NCBI GenBank assembly: GCA_024640365.1
Contig: JAHEFE010000008.1
Coordinates: forward strand, 27,438 to 91,437
Source: Woeseiaceae bacterium
Lineage (GTDB): Bacteria > Pseudomonadota > Gammaproteobacteria > Steroidobacterales > Woeseiaceae
Direction of reading: 5' to 3'
Length of the DNA stretch: 64,000 nt
Shown in pieces: positions 1 to 10,551 of the stretch. The notes beneath the pieces are model-generated. The model ran no database searches. It had not been told where the DNA came from and saw nothing but the letters and a program-made list of their open reading frames with translations. Made by a program: the position numbers and the translations under genes. The stretch's first letter is position 1; each line of letters opens with the position of its first letter.

Positions 1-44
1 AATACAGTCAGAATCAGGGACAAATCAATATTCACTCACACACC

Positions 45-1835
<1,791 letters not shown>

Positions 1836-1909
1836 ATGTTTAATAGGGTCTGGAGCCAGCGGCGCAGTATATACGTTTAATTCCTGGCTGGTAGCGAAAC
1901 AGTGGCTAA

Positions 1910-2149
1910 TTACAGGCCCAGGGCCTTGATTACGGATTGACGATTCAACTCAAACTCACACAGGCATCGACCATCCAGTTCAATAACGGGTACCCGTAAC
2001 CCGTAGGTATCACGCCAGTCATCACGAGTGTCGACGTCGTGAACCACTACCTCGGCATGGCCACGAACGATCGGCAAAAGCTGTTCCACCAATACGTCAC
2101 ACAAATGGCAACCTTGCCTGCTAAAAACGTGCAATACGGGCAAGCTCAC
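1910..2149 (-). CDS. Glutaredoxin-like (DUF836) thiol-redox protein
   Basis: A 79-residue thioredoxin-fold protein. The redox motif C14-H-L-C17 follows the first strand and a Val-Pro pair near residue 54 fits the cis-proline position. This matches the short glutaredoxin-like DUF836 family often found next to lepA or rseC. It starts with GTG and overlaps the rseC stop by four bases (GTGA), so it is probably translationally coupled to rseC. The substrate is unknown; a role in thiol handling for the RseC/Rsx system would be inference from position only. Confidence 0.85.
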   Translation of the reverse strand: MSLPVLHVFSRQGCHLCDVLVEQLLPIVRGHAEVVVHDVDTRDDWRDTYGLRVPVIELDGRCLCEFELNRQSVIKALGL

Positions 2150-2631
2150 GCCCTCCCGACCTTGACGCCATCACGCATGTCGGCCGAATCAATTGATATT
2201 ACCCGAGGTACGAATTGTTGCTGGCACGGGACTTGTCGCAATCGATAAGCGCTAAACGCCCATCCGCACAACAAACCGACTCCGGCCAGGCCAATTGCCG
2301 CCAAATCGTGCAGGTGCTCAGTCACTAGCACGCCAACCGCGACCGTGCCCAGCATGAAAATGAGCGGTACACCGTAGGTGAGAAACGCGGCGCGCAACAA
2401 ATTGGTGTCCGCAAGCTCTATACAAACCCTATCCCCCACGACCGGGCGCAGTGCATTGCCGATTGTCGCTGAAACTATGCGTGATCGGCGGGTCGGTGCC
2501 AGCAACCCGGCCCCACAGCCGTGACCGCTCGCGCAGCGCTCACAAACAGGCATAGCATCAACTTCAACATCGACCCATACGCCATCGAGGGAAACGACCC
2601 TGCCAGTCGGAAGTTGTGACGAAGAACTCAT
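2146..2631 (-). CDS. rseC: RseC/MucC family protein (SoxR-reducing system)
   Basis: A 161-residue inner membrane protein. The N-terminal part carries a cysteine cluster (CERC, then a Cys after GHG) around residues 30-42, and two hydrophobic segments lie at about 78-102 and 108-130, the RseC arrangement. RseC family members modulate the sigma-E pathway and, in E. coli, take part in reduction of SoxR. It is the fourth gene of the rpoE operon but sits 202 bases after rseB, farther than usual, so it may have its own promoter. A mucD/degP-type protease gene, which often follows in pseudomonads, is absent. Confidence 0.9.
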   Translation of the reverse strand: MSSSSQLPTGRVVSLDGVWVDVEVDAMPVCERCASGHGCGAGLLAPTRRSRIVSATIGNALRPVVGDRVCIELADTNLLRAAFLTYGVPLIFMLGTVAVGVLVTEHLHDLAAIGLAGVGLLCGWAFSAYRLRQVPCQQQFVPRVISIDSADMRDGVKVGRA

Positions 2632-2648
2632 AGCAATAGTGTGACCGA

Positions 2649-2664
2649 GAGTCCTGAAGGACTC
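2649..2664. other. Perfect short inverted repeat in the rseB-rseC gap
   Basis: A 7-base perfect inverted repeat, GAGTCCT and AGGACTC with two bases between, lies about 20 bases upstream of the rseC start codon. It has no T-tract, so it is not a standard terminator. It could be an operator or a leader hairpin; the function is unknown. Confidence 0.3.
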
Positions 2665-2833
2665 AACTGCAGCCAGGGAGCATCTGATCTATTCTGAGGG
2701 AAGTAGATAGTCAGCGAAAAGATTCAGCTTCAAGGCGCCGCTAGCACGTGAGCTGGCTATAGTGAAGATTGGCAACACAGAAGCTGGATTTTTTAGTCGC
2801 AAAAACCGAGTTCATGAATAGATCAGAGCCTCC

Positions 2834-3817
2834 CTAGAGGCGCCGCATAGATCTGGCAATCCGCTCAACGGTTGCGGCGGGGACCTCGCCAATGGCGGTA
2901 ATCTGAACGCTGTCATCCTTAAGAGTGAAGGAATTCGACCAACCGACTCTGGAGCGCTCGGCAATCGAATCGTCAACCTTGGCCGAAATAAAGACCGACA
3001 CGGATGCCAGGCCATCACCGTACATGATGTGTACAACTGGCGTATCAGCGTCGTCGAGCACTTCGCTACTACTGGAGACAACTGAAAAACCAGCAGGTAA
3101 ATCAACGCAGTGCCATTCACCAGTATCGCCCAATTGTCGCGGCTGACTCGATGGCACCTGATAAGTCGCAAAACCCTGTGTATCAATTGATGGCTGCAAC
3201 GCTGCCGGCAGAAGCTCAGTATCCAGATTGATGTCAGCAAACGTCAATTGATCAAGTACAGCTCCGTCGCTATCCAGTAACTCCGTCTTCAAAGGAAATG
3301 CACTTTCTTTATCAAGCCAGAGACGATGCCCGTAGCGAAACTCGTCATGCGGATAGATTGCCAGTACGAGGGCTTGTCTGCCTGCCACCCTATCCTCGCG
3401 CACGATCGCAAGATCATAGGCACCATCAAAGTCCACCGCACTGCTGGGAAGTCTTGAGAAAATTGTACTTTTATTGCCCCACTTCTCTTGCAACACATAC
3501 TTTTTATTTGGGATAACACACTGCACGTTGCCACCGGTGCGAATAATCTCGAAACCTTCGCCACTCAAGCTGAGCACTTTCTCTCTAACGATTCCATCTT
3601 TAATATGATGAGCCACGCGCAGCGTTTGAATATCACCGCTGTTCATGCGAAGCACAGTGCCGTTATAACTCATCTTTTCAGCAGCGATCGCCATGCGCCC
3701 AAGTAACTCCTTTGGGCCAGGTTCAACATCACCGGCAAATACACCCTGCGACACGAACAAAAGCGATACAACCGCCAGCTGAATGAAGGTCCTTGCAAAC
3801 GGCAACAGGTTTCTCAA
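2834..3817 (-). CDS. rseB: Sigma-E regulator RseB/MucB, periplasmic
   Basis: A 327-residue periplasmic protein of the MucB/RseB family. Residues 1-28 form a signal peptide ending VFA before GDVE. An N-terminal LolA-like domain (about 35-200) and a smaller C-terminal domain (about 215-320) follow. RseB binds the periplasmic part of RseA, shields it from DegS cleavage and senses lipoprotein or lipopolysaccharide intermediates. The start appears to be TTG at 3817, with GGGAAG seven bases upstream, four bases after the rseA stop. The length and hydrophobic leader fit the family with no sign of truncation. Confidence 0.94.
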   Translation of the reverse strand: MRNLLPFARTFIQLAVVSLLFVSQGVFAGDVEPGPKELLGRMAIAAEKMSYNGTVLRMNSGDIQTLRVAHHIKDGIVREKVLSLSGEGFEIIRTGGNVQCVIPNKKYVLQEKWGNKSTIFSRLPSSAVDFDGAYDLAIVREDRVAGRQALVLAIYPHDEFRYGHRLWLDKESAFPLKTELLDSDGAVLDQLTFADINLDTELLPAALQPSIDTQGFATYQVPSSQPRQLGDTGEWHCVDLPAGFSVVSSSSEVLDDADTPVVHIMYGDGLASVSVFISAKVDDSIAERSRVGWSNSFTLKDDSVQITAIGEVPAATVERIARSMRRL

Positions 3818-3821
3818 TGTG

Positions 3822-4436
3822 CTACTTCCCTGAGTCGGGTTGATCGGATTCCAACCGCTCTAATTCAGATTCGCGATCAATCAATTCATTTTCGCGCAAT
3901 TCAAAAGACACGAGACGGCTGCGTATTCCATTGACTCCAGACGCCAATGCTGACTCGCCATGCCTAACGTAGTAACTCTGCAGCCTGCCAGAGGGCGTAC
4001 CACTTTCAGTCGCGGGCGCGGGAACCGTATATACCGCCGGCTCATTATTTACCTGAGCCACCGCTGTCGCACCAGCCGTTGGCGTGCGCACATTTGAATC
4101 TGTTGTCTGTTGGAAACCAACCAAAGCAAGTACCGCAACCGAAGCGGCTATCGCCACTCCTGCAAACGGCTTCACGTATCGATTTGCCACTGGCGTTTTC
4201 GCACCAAGATTGAATGGTTTCTCGTCAGCCAAGGCAGTGCTGATTCGATCACGCAAATTGCCTATTCCCGAAACTTCTGGCTCGGAACGCATTGCGCGGC
4301 CGACCGCCATGTGGCTTGCCAGCAGATCTCTCAGGCTTTTGTCCTGCTCTAATCTGCGTAACAACAGTTCCGCTTCTTGCTCTGGGAGCTCGCCATCGGC
4401 ATATGCCGAAATTTGTTCTCGCAATGCATCATTCAT
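3822..4436 (-). CDS. rseA: Anti-sigma-E factor RseA/MucA
   Basis: A 204-residue single-pass membrane anti-sigma factor. The first 50 or so residues form the conserved cytoplasmic sigma-binding domain (ISAYADGELPEQEAELLLRR). A transmembrane helix lies at about 91-109, followed by a periplasmic tail with a charged C-terminus. RseA holds RpoE inactive until it is cut in turn by DegS and by RseP; rseP lies in this window at 39465. The gene follows rpoE by 33 bases and precedes rseB by four, the standard operon order. Confidence 0.93.
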   Translation of the reverse strand: MNDALREQISAYADGELPEQEAELLLRRLEQDKSLRDLLASHMAVGRAMRSEPEVSGIGNLRDRISTALADEKPFNLGAKTPVANRYVKPFAGVAIAASVAVLALVGFQQTTDSNVRTPTAGATAVAQVNNEPAVYTVPAPATESGTPSGRLQSYYVRHGESALASGVNGIRSRLVSFELRENELIDRESELERLESDQPDSGK

Positions 4437-4469
4437 AAATCACCAATCACTGATCAATTCTATTCTTGG

Positions 4470-5045
4470 TTAATCCAGCAGCCCGTCGATCTTTTTAGCA
4501 ATCGCATCGCGGGCTCGAAAAATTCGTGAGCGAACTGTACCAACCGGACAATCCATCGTTTCCGCGATTTCTTCATAAGTCATACCATCCAACTCGCGCA
4601 AAATTATTGCTGTGCGCAAATCATCCGGCAAAGCCTCCATGGCATTCATTACGATCTTGTTCAACTCATTACTCATCGATACTGCTTCCGGCGTATCGAT
4701 ATCTTTCAAGTTCGCATGTATATCGTACTGTTCAGGATCCTGCAGATCGAGTTCGACATCCATGGGTCGGCGCCGCTGCGCAGCAAGATGGTTCTTGGCG
4801 GTGTTCACCGCAATTCGATAGAGCCACGTATAAAACGCGCTTTCGCCTCGAAACCTTGGCAGTGCCCGATATGCTTTAAGGAACGCTTCCTGCGTGATAT
4901 CAAGCGCAAGATCAGCATCACGTACATAACGCATCACCAAGCTGACTATCTTATGCTGGTATTTCAGTACCAGGAGATCGAAGGCACCTTTTTCACCTTG
5001 CTGAACTCTGCGCACCAACTGTGCATCGGTAGCACTATCTGTCAC
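4470..5045 (-). CDS. rpoE: Extracytoplasmic-function sigma factor RpoE/AlgU
   Basis: A 191-residue ECF sigma factor. Region 2 includes ITQEAFLKAYRALPRFRG and region 4 includes MTYEEIAETMDCPVGTVRSR, the helix-turn-helix that reads the -35 element. The N-terminal run AFDLLVLKYQHKI is characteristic of RpoE/AlgU. It directs the envelope stress regulon, including its own operon. The start is GTG at 5045; alignment with AlgU supports it. It heads an operon with rseA, rseB and rseC, and a promoter that fits sigma-E lies just upstream (5091-5118). The nadB gene that often neighbours rpoE is not here. Confidence 0.97.
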   Translation of the reverse strand: MTDSATDAQLVRRVQQGEKGAFDLLVLKYQHKIVSLVMRYVRDADLALDITQEAFLKAYRALPRFRGESAFYTWLYRIAVNTAKNHLAAQRRRPMDVELDLQDPEQYDIHANLKDIDTPEAVSMSNELNKIVMNAMEALPDDLRTAIILRELDGMTYEEIAETMDCPVGTVRSRIFRARDAIAKKIDGLLD

Positions 5046-5090
5046 CTGAATATACCCCGATGAAAGTCAGCACAATCCTCTGCCACTCAG

Positions 5091-5118
5091 ATAGACAGAG
5101 GTGATAACGGAAAGTTCT
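5091..5118 (-). promoter_or_regulatory. Candidate sigma-E autoregulatory promoter of rpoE
   Basis: Reading the minus strand, AGAACTT (5118-5112) is followed after exactly 16 bases by TCTAT (5095-5091). This resembles the sigma-E consensus GGAACTT, N16, TCTRA. A TCTGA lies four bases further on. The position, about 50 bases before the GTG start of rpoE, fits the autoregulation known for rpoE/algU operons. Judged by eye only. Confidence 0.55.
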
Positions 5119-5191
5119 CAAGACATTGGTATCTTTCATACATATTTGTGACAGGGTTCGATTCTCGTCTCGAAGTGTGGGCAGAATAGTA

Positions 5192-5650
5192 TCAGTTTCC
5201 CGGTTTCGCACCAATGGACTTGTTGCCAATTCGCCACAACACCTGAAACCGGCGCCAATCTTGGGGCGCATGGTGGCTCTTCAGCAGCAGCTCACCGTAA
5301 TCCAGACCAGGCTCAATTCGTAGTCTCAGCCATGCCGCTTTGCCAATCGCCACACTACCCGACAGCAATTCAGCAACCTGCGATGCGCCACAGTCATCCA
5401 TCACTAGAAAGTTTCCGTGCTCATCACATCTAATGGAACGAACGCACTTACTTCCAGCGACAAACGTGCGAATCTCCATATAGGATTTGGCAAGCCAAAT
5501 GATCGCCAGCAACACCCTGATCAAAAGCGCGAAAGGCAACATGAAAATCAATAGCAAACCGGCCGCATAACTGAGCAGAGCAAATGACAAGCGCCACCGG
5601 CGCACGACGGAATCAGGTGTCAGGGTGACTTCGAATCTGGGCGAGGACAT
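5192..5650 (-). CDS. ygfX: YgfX (CptA)-like membrane protein
   Basis: A 152-residue small membrane protein. Two hydrophobic stretches lie at about residues 20-55 (LSFALLSYAAGLLLIF, then a second segment through LLAIIWLAK) and are followed by a soluble C-terminal domain, as in YgfX. In E. coli ygfX lies directly after sdhE (ygfY) and has been described as a membrane toxin acting on MreB and FtsZ, though this role is debated. I chose ATG 5650 (MSSPRF); ATG 5665 is possible. The gene overlaps the end of sdhE by 38 bases, an unusually long overlap that suggests coupled translation. Confidence 0.8.
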   Translation of the reverse strand: MSSPRFEVTLTPDSVVRRWRLSFALLSYAAGLLLIFMLPFALLIRVLLAIIWLAKSYMEIRTFVAGSKCVRSIRCDEHGNFLVMDDCGASQVAELLSGSVAIGKAAWLRLRIEPGLDYGELLLKSHHAPQDWRRFQVLWRIGNKSIGAKPGN

Positions 5651-5867
5651 GGGCAACGTATTCATCGGATGCAACAAGCTTCCCCAATAAATATCGCAAC
5701 AACTCAGGATCTTGAAGTTCCAAAAGCTGTCGAAATGCCTGCTTATGGGCCTCGCTTGAGCCCCGGTAATGCTCTTCCAGATACTTGACCAGCAACTCGT
5801 CCAGTTCACGCATGCCACGCCGACAGTGCCAGCGCAGTCTCGCAAATTCCTCGTCTTGCTCAGACAT
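5613..5867 (-). CDS. sdhE: FAD assembly factor SdhE (SDHAF2 family)
   Basis: An 84-residue helical protein with the family signature R17-G-M-R-E21 followed by LD. SdhE/SDHAF2 binds SdhA and promotes covalent attachment of FAD. The gene lies nine bases after sdhB at the end of the sdh operon and overlaps ygfX downstream. Length and motif match E. coli SdhE (88 residues). With the SDHAF4-like gene at 9406 the operon encodes two different assembly factors for the flavoprotein subunit. Confidence 0.95.
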   Translation of the reverse strand: MSEQDEEFARLRWHCRRGMRELDELLVKYLEEHYRGSSEAHKQAFRQLLELQDPELLRYLLGKLVASDEYVAHVLAQIRSHPDT

Positions 5868-5876
5868 CCTGCCCCG

Positions 5877-6659
5877 CTAGTGCTGGCGGTCGGCCAGCAT
5901 CTTCTTGGTCTCGGCAATCGCCTTGGCCGGATTAAGTCCTTTTGGACATGTGTTGGTGCAGTTCATGATCGTGTGACAGCGATACAGGCGGAATGGGTCT
6001 TCCAATTCATCAAGCCGCTCGCCTGTCGCCTCATCGCGGCTATCAACAAGCCAACGATAAGAAGCGAGTAACGCTGCAGGTCCAAGATAACGATCACTGT
6101 TCCACCAATAACTCGGGCAACTGGTCGAACAGCAGGCGCATAGGATACAAGCTGCGGGCTCATTAATGAGCTCCTGTTCAGCTTTGCTCTGCAAGCGTTC
6201 GGAATCCGGTGGTGCCGGTGTTCTCGTCTGCAACCAGGGTTTGATCGACGCATATTGTGCATAGAACTTGGTCAGGTCAGGTACCAGGTCTTTGACGACC
6301 GACATATGTGGCAACGGATAAATTTTAACGTCGCCACTAACGCTTTCGACCGATTTGGTGCATGCCAGCGTATTGCCCCCATCGATATTCATTGCGCAGG
6401 AACCGCATATACCTTCGCGGCAAGAACGACGGAAAGTCAGTGTCGGATCAATTTCATTTTTGATCTTGATCAAGACATCCAAAACCATCGGGCCACAGCT
6501 ATCCATGTCGATATCATATGTATCGATACGTGGATTCTCGCCGCTGTCCGGATCATAGCGATACACGGCAAATCGTTGCGGGCGAGTCGCGCCCTCAGCT
6601 GCCGTGAAATGCTTTCCCTTCTTTATGCGGGAATTAGCAGGCAATCGAAACTGCGCCAC
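5877..6659 (-). CDS. sdhB: Succinate dehydrogenase iron-sulfur subunit
   Basis: A 260-residue iron-sulfur subunit of complex II. The [2Fe-2S] ligands are C80, C85, C88 and C100. The [4Fe-4S] and [3Fe-4S] ligands lie in C171-x2-C-x2-C177-x3-C181-P and in C228, C234, C238-P. It passes electrons from FAD in SdhA to quinone. The N-terminus ([16 protein letters not shown]) and the stretch around [10 protein letters not shown] resemble alphaproteobacterial and mitochondrial SdhB, and the protein is longer than E. coli SdhB (238). The start is GTG at 6659 with AAGGAG seven bases upstream, which fixes the start well. Confidence 0.97.
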   Translation of the reverse strand: MAQFRLPANSRIKKGKHFTAAEGATRPQRFAVYRYDPDSGENPRIDTYDIDMDSCGPMVLDVLIKIKNEIDPTLTFRRSCREGICGSCAMNIDGGNTLACTKSVESVSGDVKIYPLPHMSVVKDLVPDLTKFYAQYASIKPWLQTRTPAPPDSERLQSKAEQELINEPAACILCACCSTSCPSYWWNSDRYLGPAALLASYRWLVDSRDEATGERLDELEDPFRLYRCHTIMNCTNTCPKGLNPAKAIAETKKMLADRQH

Positions 6660-6707
6660 AAATTCACTCCTTCTTGTACCAGGCCGAAATTCTTCGGCAA
6701 ATCAAAA

Positions 6708-8492
6708 TTAGTAAACGCGAGCTTTCGGCGGAACCGCTTCAACTTCGTCCGTTAACGTCTTCTTGTGCACTTCTCGATAATCAAAGCTCACCCGGCCCTG
6801 CTTATCAACGCGTGACAACGTGTGTTTCATCCAGTTCGTATCATCCCGGTCCGGGTAATCTTCGCGCGCATGCGCGCCCCTGCTCTCAGTACGATTAGCG
6901 GCTGATTCAATGGTCGCCGTGGCGTTCAAAAGCAGGTTCTCAAGCTCCATTGTCTCGACCAGATCCGTATTCCAGATTAGCGAGCGATCGGTAACCTTAA
7001 CGTCTGCGAACGCAGCAAAAGTCTTGCGCAATAACTGAACACCCTTGTCCAGAGTGTCTCCGGTGCGGAAAACCGCAGCGTGATTCTGCATCACTTTCTG
7101 CATTTCCAAACGAATATCTGCGGTTGAACGAGTACCGTTGGCGTTTCTCAGTTTATCCAGCCGCGCAACGCTATTGGCGCCTGCATCAGCGGGTAGATTG
7201 CGGTGACGTGCACCCGGCGTCATTGTTTCAGAACAGTAATTAGCCGCTGCACGACCGAACACAACCAGATCCAGCAGTGAATTTGACCCCAACCGATTGG
7301 CACCGTGGACCGATACGCACGCAGCCTCGCCTACAGCCATCAAGCCCGCGACGGGACTTTCCGCATTGCCGTCTTTACTCGTGGTAACAACGCCGTTGTA
7401 GTTCGTCGGAATGCCGCCCATGTTGTAGTGCACCGTTGGCAGCACTGGAATCGGCTCCTTGGTTACATCAACGGCCGCGAATATTCTTGCCGACTCGGCG
7501 ATACCAGGCAATCGCTCTTCGATCACCTCCGGACCAAGATGCTCCAGGTGCAAATAGATGTGGTCTTTTTCAGGGCCTACGCCTCGACCCTCGCTGATTT
7601 CAATGGTCATCGAACGACTGACAACGTCTCTTGACGCCAGATCCTTGGCATTCGGTGCGTAGCGTTCCATGAAGCGCTCACCATTGGAATTCGTGAGGTA
7701 ACCTCCCTCACCTCGAACGCCTTCGGTAATCAGCATGCCCGCACCGTAAATCCCGGTCGGGTGAAACTGCACGAACTCCATATCCTGTACGGGCAACCCT
7801 GCACGCAGAACCATCGCCGCGCCGTCTCCAGTACAGGTATGCGCGGATGTGCAGGAGAAATAGGTACGACCATAGCCACCCGTCGCAAGAATGACCTGGT
7901 GAGAACGAAAACGATGCAGACTACCGTCCGCAAGATCCAGTGCAACCACTCCGCGGCAGACGCCATCTTCCATAATCAGGTCAATTGCAAAATACTCGAT
8001 GAAAAATTCCGCATCGTGTTTCAGCGATTGTTGATAAAGAGTGTGCAGCATGGCGTGACCAGTACGATCCGCCGCAGCACATGTGCGCTGCGCCGTGCCC
8101 TCCCCATAATGGGTGGTCATTCCACCAAAAGGTCGCTGGTAAATTTTGCCTTCTTCGGTACGGGAAAATGGAACACCGTAGTGTTCCAACTCGATCACTG
8201 CACCCGGTGCTTCTTTACACATGTACTCAATAGCATCCTGGTCTCCCAGCCAATCCGATCCTTTGATCGTGTCGTACATATGCCAGCGCCAATCGTCCTC
8301 TCCCATATTACCGAGAGCTGCACTAATACCACCTTGGGCCGCAACTGTATGGCTGCGCGTAGGAAACACCTTGGTGATACAAGCGGTTTTGAATCCCGCT
8401 TCTGCAAGACCAAAGGTCGCCCTTAAGCCAGCACCGCCCGCACCAATGACCACTACGTCGTAGGTGTGATCTATAAATTTGTAGTCACTCAT
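6708..8492 (-). CDS. sdhA: Succinate dehydrogenase flavoprotein subunit, mitochondrial type
   Basis: A 594-residue flavoprotein that oxidises succinate to fumarate. The FAD-binding GAGGAGLRA lies near residue 17 and the flavinylation motif SHTVAAQGG follows near residue 47. The substrate-binding and catalytic region includes ASRDVVSRS and [27 protein letters not shown] and [13 protein letters not shown] match mitochondrial and alphaproteobacterial SdhA and differ from E. coli SdhA. The gene overlaps the sdhD stop by four bases and is followed 48 bases later by sdhB. No key residue appears to be missing. Confidence 0.98.
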   Translation of the reverse strand: MSDYKFIDHTYDVVVIGAGGAGLRATFGLAEAGFKTACITKVFPTRSHTVAAQGGISAALGNMGEDDWRWHMYDTIKGSDWLGDQDAIEYMCKEAPGAVIELEHYGVPFSRTEEGKIYQRPFGGMTTHYGEGTAQRTCAAADRTGHAMLHTLYQQSLKHDAEFFIEYFAIDLIMEDGVCRGVVALDLADGSLHRFRSHQVILATGGYGRTYFSCTSAHTCTGDGAAMVLRAGLPVQDMEFVQFHPTGIYGAGMLITEGVRGEGGYLTNSNGERFMERYAPNAKDLASRDVVSRSMTIEISEGRGVGPEKDHIYLHLEHLGPEVIEERLPGIAESARIFAAVDVTKEPIPVLPTVHYNMGGIPTNYNGVVTTSKDGNAESPVAGLMAVGEAACVSVHGANRLGSNSLLDLVVFGRAAANYCSETMTPGARHRNLPADAGANSVARLDKLRNANGTRSTADIRLEMQKVMQNHAAVFRTGDTLDKGVQLLRKTFAAFADVKVTDRSLIWNTDLVETMELENLLLNATATIESAANRTESRGAHAREDYPDRDDTNWMKHTLSRVDKQGRVSFDYREVHKKTLTDEVEAVPPKARVY

Positions 8493-8875
8493 GCCCCGGC
8501 CCCGAGGGAAATCATCAATATTGAATAGGCAGCGGCAAAAGCCACCAGAACGTGTGCAAAACTGGATAGCAATAACATCGAAATCTTTAATGCGGAGCCA
8601 CTGACGTAATCTTCAATTACGACCTGTATCCCGAGCTTTGAGTGGTAGGCAATAGTTCCCACCATGAGAATCATCAGAATGGCATTCCACGGCTCAGCAA
8701 CAAAAGCGGCCACAGATGGATACGTGAAACTCTCAAGCTGCAGAAGCGATAGCAAAAACCAGGTACCCAGTAGCAGCAGTCCAATTGAGCTGACACGTTG
8801 TGCCCACCAATGGCCGGTTCCATCTTTCGCAGAACCCAGCCCAAGGACTCTGCCGAGGGGAGATCGAAGACTCAT
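8489..8875 (-). CDS. sdhD: Succinate dehydrogenase membrane anchor SdhD
   Basis: A 128-residue protein with three predicted transmembrane helices (about 28-48, 63-83 and 97-122). The motif [16 protein letters not shown] places the heme b ligand at H78, with the Asp-Tyr pair (D89-Y90) near the quinone site. SdhD and SdhC anchor the catalytic dimer and form the ubiquinone pocket. It lies between sdhC (12 bases) and sdhA (four-base overlap), the usual order. Confidence 0.93.
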   Translation of the reverse strand: MSLRSPLGRVLGLGSAKDGTGHWWAQRVSSIGLLLLGTWFLLSLLQLESFTYPSVAAFVAEPWNAILMILMVGTIAYHSKLGIQVVIEDYVSGSALKISMLLLSSFAHVLVAFAAAYSILMISLGAGA

Positions 8876-8887
8876 AAATAAATTCCG

Positions 8888-9262
8888 TTATAGCGCCAAC
8901 CAATAGGCCAGCGTTAGAACAACAGTCGATATGATGACTAAATAGCTGGAAATCTGAGCCTGGCTTTTCTCAAAGCCAGCGCCTGTATCCCAAACCAGAT
9001 GACGCACGCCATTAGACAGATGAAAGAAAAAAGCAAAGCTCCAGCCAATCAGTAGTAATCGCCCGTAGATCGTCTGCACTTGGCCCTGCAATTCAACGTA
9101 GGCGGTTTCGCCAGAGGCAATCGCCAGCAGCCAAACCATCAATGCAATAAGTCCAACGCTCAGCGCAACGCCAGTCATGCGATGCAGAATCGAGAGGGTC
9201 ATACTCAGCGGCCAACGATAAATCGTAAAATGCGGGGACTGCGGTCTGTTTTGATTACTCAT
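8888..9262 (-). CDS. sdhC: Succinate dehydrogenase cytochrome b556 subunit SdhC
   Basis: A 124-residue membrane anchor with three transmembrane helices. The N-terminal RPQSPHFTIY and SILHRMTG match the SDHC family; S24 and R28 fit the quinone-site positions, and H81 in the second helix is the likely heme ligand, with the conserved NGVRHLVWD just after. It resembles mitochondrial SDHC. It starts at ATG 9262 and leads the catalytic operon, 143 bases after the SDHAF4-like gene. Confidence 0.95.
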   Translation of the reverse strand: MSNQNRPQSPHFTIYRWPLSMTLSILHRMTGVALSVGLIALMVWLLAIASGETAYVELQGQVQTIYGRLLLIGWSFAFFFHLSNGVRHLVWDTGAGFEKSQAQISSYLVIISTVVLTLAYWLAL

Positions 9263-9320
9263 CGCGATGATTTCTTATTAATGCTCAACTAATGTGGCTG
9301 ACAACAACCCAATTCGCTCT

Positions 9321-9344
9321 GCAGGAGCCTTACAAGCCCCCTGC
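9321..9344. other. Imperfect inverted repeat between the SDHAF4-like gene and sdhC
   Basis: GCAGGAGCC and GCCCCCTGC flank six bases and pair at seven of nine positions. It has no clear T-tract on either strand. It could adjust expression between the assembly factor gene and sdhC, or it may be chance. Confidence 0.25.
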
Positions 9345-9405
9345 TACAAGAGCGGTGTATTATCTAGAAATTTCACTCAGGTACAAGCCGCAATCGCGCG
9401 CTGAT

Positions 9406-9594
9406 CTAGAAATCTATACAACGACCCGCCTTCTCCCAATCCCCAAATCGAGTGGGATCCGGCCCGTCCCGTCCACCAATTTCGCGTGGCGGCGGTTTCG
9501 CTGATGCCACGTCCGCGACAGGATCTGGCAAAGGCACTTCCGGTTTCGATTCGGTAGCGCTGTTATCCGTATTGTGGGTAGACTGCGTTGGCAT
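9406..9594 (-). CDS. SDHAF4-like (DUF1674) succinate dehydrogenase assembly factor
   Basis: A 62-residue protein. The N-terminal half is polar and low in complexity; the conserved block starts at PPREIGGRDGPDPTR and ends with FGDWEKAGRCIDF at the very C-terminus, the signature of the DUF1674/SDHAF4 family. In eukaryotes SDHAF4 binds flavinylated SdhA, protects it from oxidation and helps it join SdhB. Here the gene heads the sdhCDAB-sdhE operon and is divergent from ygfZ, 87 bases away, which supports the role. I chose ATG 9594 because longer reading has no family similarity. The family is best known from alphaproteobacteria and mitochondria. Confidence 0.85.
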   Translation of the reverse strand: MPTQSTHNTDNSATESKPEVPLPDPVADVASAKPPPREIGGRDGPDPTRFGDWEKAGRCIDF

Positions 9595-9681
9595 GGCCGA
9601 AGTATGCCAGACCTGCCATAAGTCTGCATCACAACGGAACCTGCCCTGATTTCTGTGATACGAGTGACGACACAACATCTG

Positions 9682-10551
9682 ATGACGACTTATGATTGCA
9701 CAATTCTGCGCTTTGACGGCCCTGATGCGGCCAGCTTTCTGCAAGGACAGTTGACGCAAGACGTCGAACGCTTGTCAGAAGCCAGCGGCCAGCTTGCGGC
9801 CTGGTGCAACGCCAAAGGCAGGGTTGTGGCACTTGGCCGACTGATCAACATGAATGGCGCAATTGGTCTGGCGCTACCGTCTGGCATAGCCGCCGCGGTT
9901 AGGGAAAAGATCACCGTCTACCGAATGCGGGCCAAGCTCACTATAGAGCTGGCGGACGACTGGAATTGCGTCGCAGTTCAAGGGGGCACAGCCGTTAGTG
10001 TACTTCAGGCGCTAGGCCTCGGCGGCGAGCCTATATTTCAAACAACTGTGCAACACGGTGCCGTTACTGCTGTTGTCATAAGCCCATCCAAGCCCATTAT
10101 CGAGGTTTTCGGCCCAACTGACGCGCTCCACCGGCTAGGCGTCAATACCAGGAGCATGCCCGCCGCCGAAGACTGGCAAACGGCTTGTATAAAAGCTGGC
10201 ATTCCACAAATTCGGGAGGACTGCAGTGGACTGTTCACGCCGCACATGCTGAATCTCGACTTACTCGGTGGAGTCAGTTTCAGCAAAGGGTGTTACCCCG
10301 GTCAGGAAGTTGTCGCACGCACCCAGTACCTCGGCGAAACACGGCGCCGACTGCAACGCTTTTTACTCGTTAGTCCCACCGCCGCGAAACCCGGGGAGAA
10401 AATTTCTCTTGGAACGGGGCTCGAAGGCAGGCTGGTAAATGTAGCCGGTAATGAAACCCTCGCCGTCGCACCGCGTGAACCGCAACCAGATCCCACCATT
10501 GCGAGTGCCCAGCCTTTAGCCTACCCACTACCTCAAGAAGCACCTGATTAG
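9682..10551 (+). CDS. ygfZ: Folate-binding Fe-S cluster repair protein YgfZ
   Basis: A 289-residue protein of the YgfZ/GcvT-like family. The signature [13 protein letters not shown] with its conserved cysteine lies in the last third. YgfZ binds tetrahydrofolate and supports the assembly or repair of certain iron-sulfur enzymes, including MiaB. Its place, divergent from an operon for an iron-sulfur dehydrogenase, fits this role. I chose ATG 9682 ([11 protein letters not shown]) because the FDGPD strand follows directly; an upstream start at 9655 is possible. The last bases overlap the lysS stop by four (TTAG read on both strands). Confidence 0.92.
   Translation: MTTYDCTILRFDGPDAASFLQGQLTQDVERLSEASGQLAAWCNAKGRVVALGRLINMNGAIGLALPSGIAAAVREKITVYRMRAKLTIELADDWNCVAVQGGTAVSVLQALGLGGEPIFQTTVQHGAVTAVVISPSKPIIEVFGPTDALHRLGVNTRSMPAAEDWQTACIKAGIPQIREDCSGLFTPHMLNLDLLGGVSFSKGCYPGQEVVARTQYLGETRRRLQRFLLVSPTAAKPGEKISLGTGLEGRLVNVAGNETLAVAPREPQPDPTIASAQPLAYPLPQEAPD

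Noticed and set aside
2786..2807. GGATTTTTT and AAAAACC hairpin after rseB as a terminator
   Set aside because: The stem is almost all A-T with a bulge and would be unstable, and no separate T-tract follows it.
5035..5271. A 78-codon frame just upstream of rpoE
   Set aside because: It runs through the likely sigma-E promoter and into the ygfX 3' end in another frame, with no family resemblance.
7761..8426. A 221-codon open frame on the plus strand inside sdhA
   Set aside because: It lies fully antisense to a strongly conserved gene, has no recognisable domain and no good ribosome binding site.
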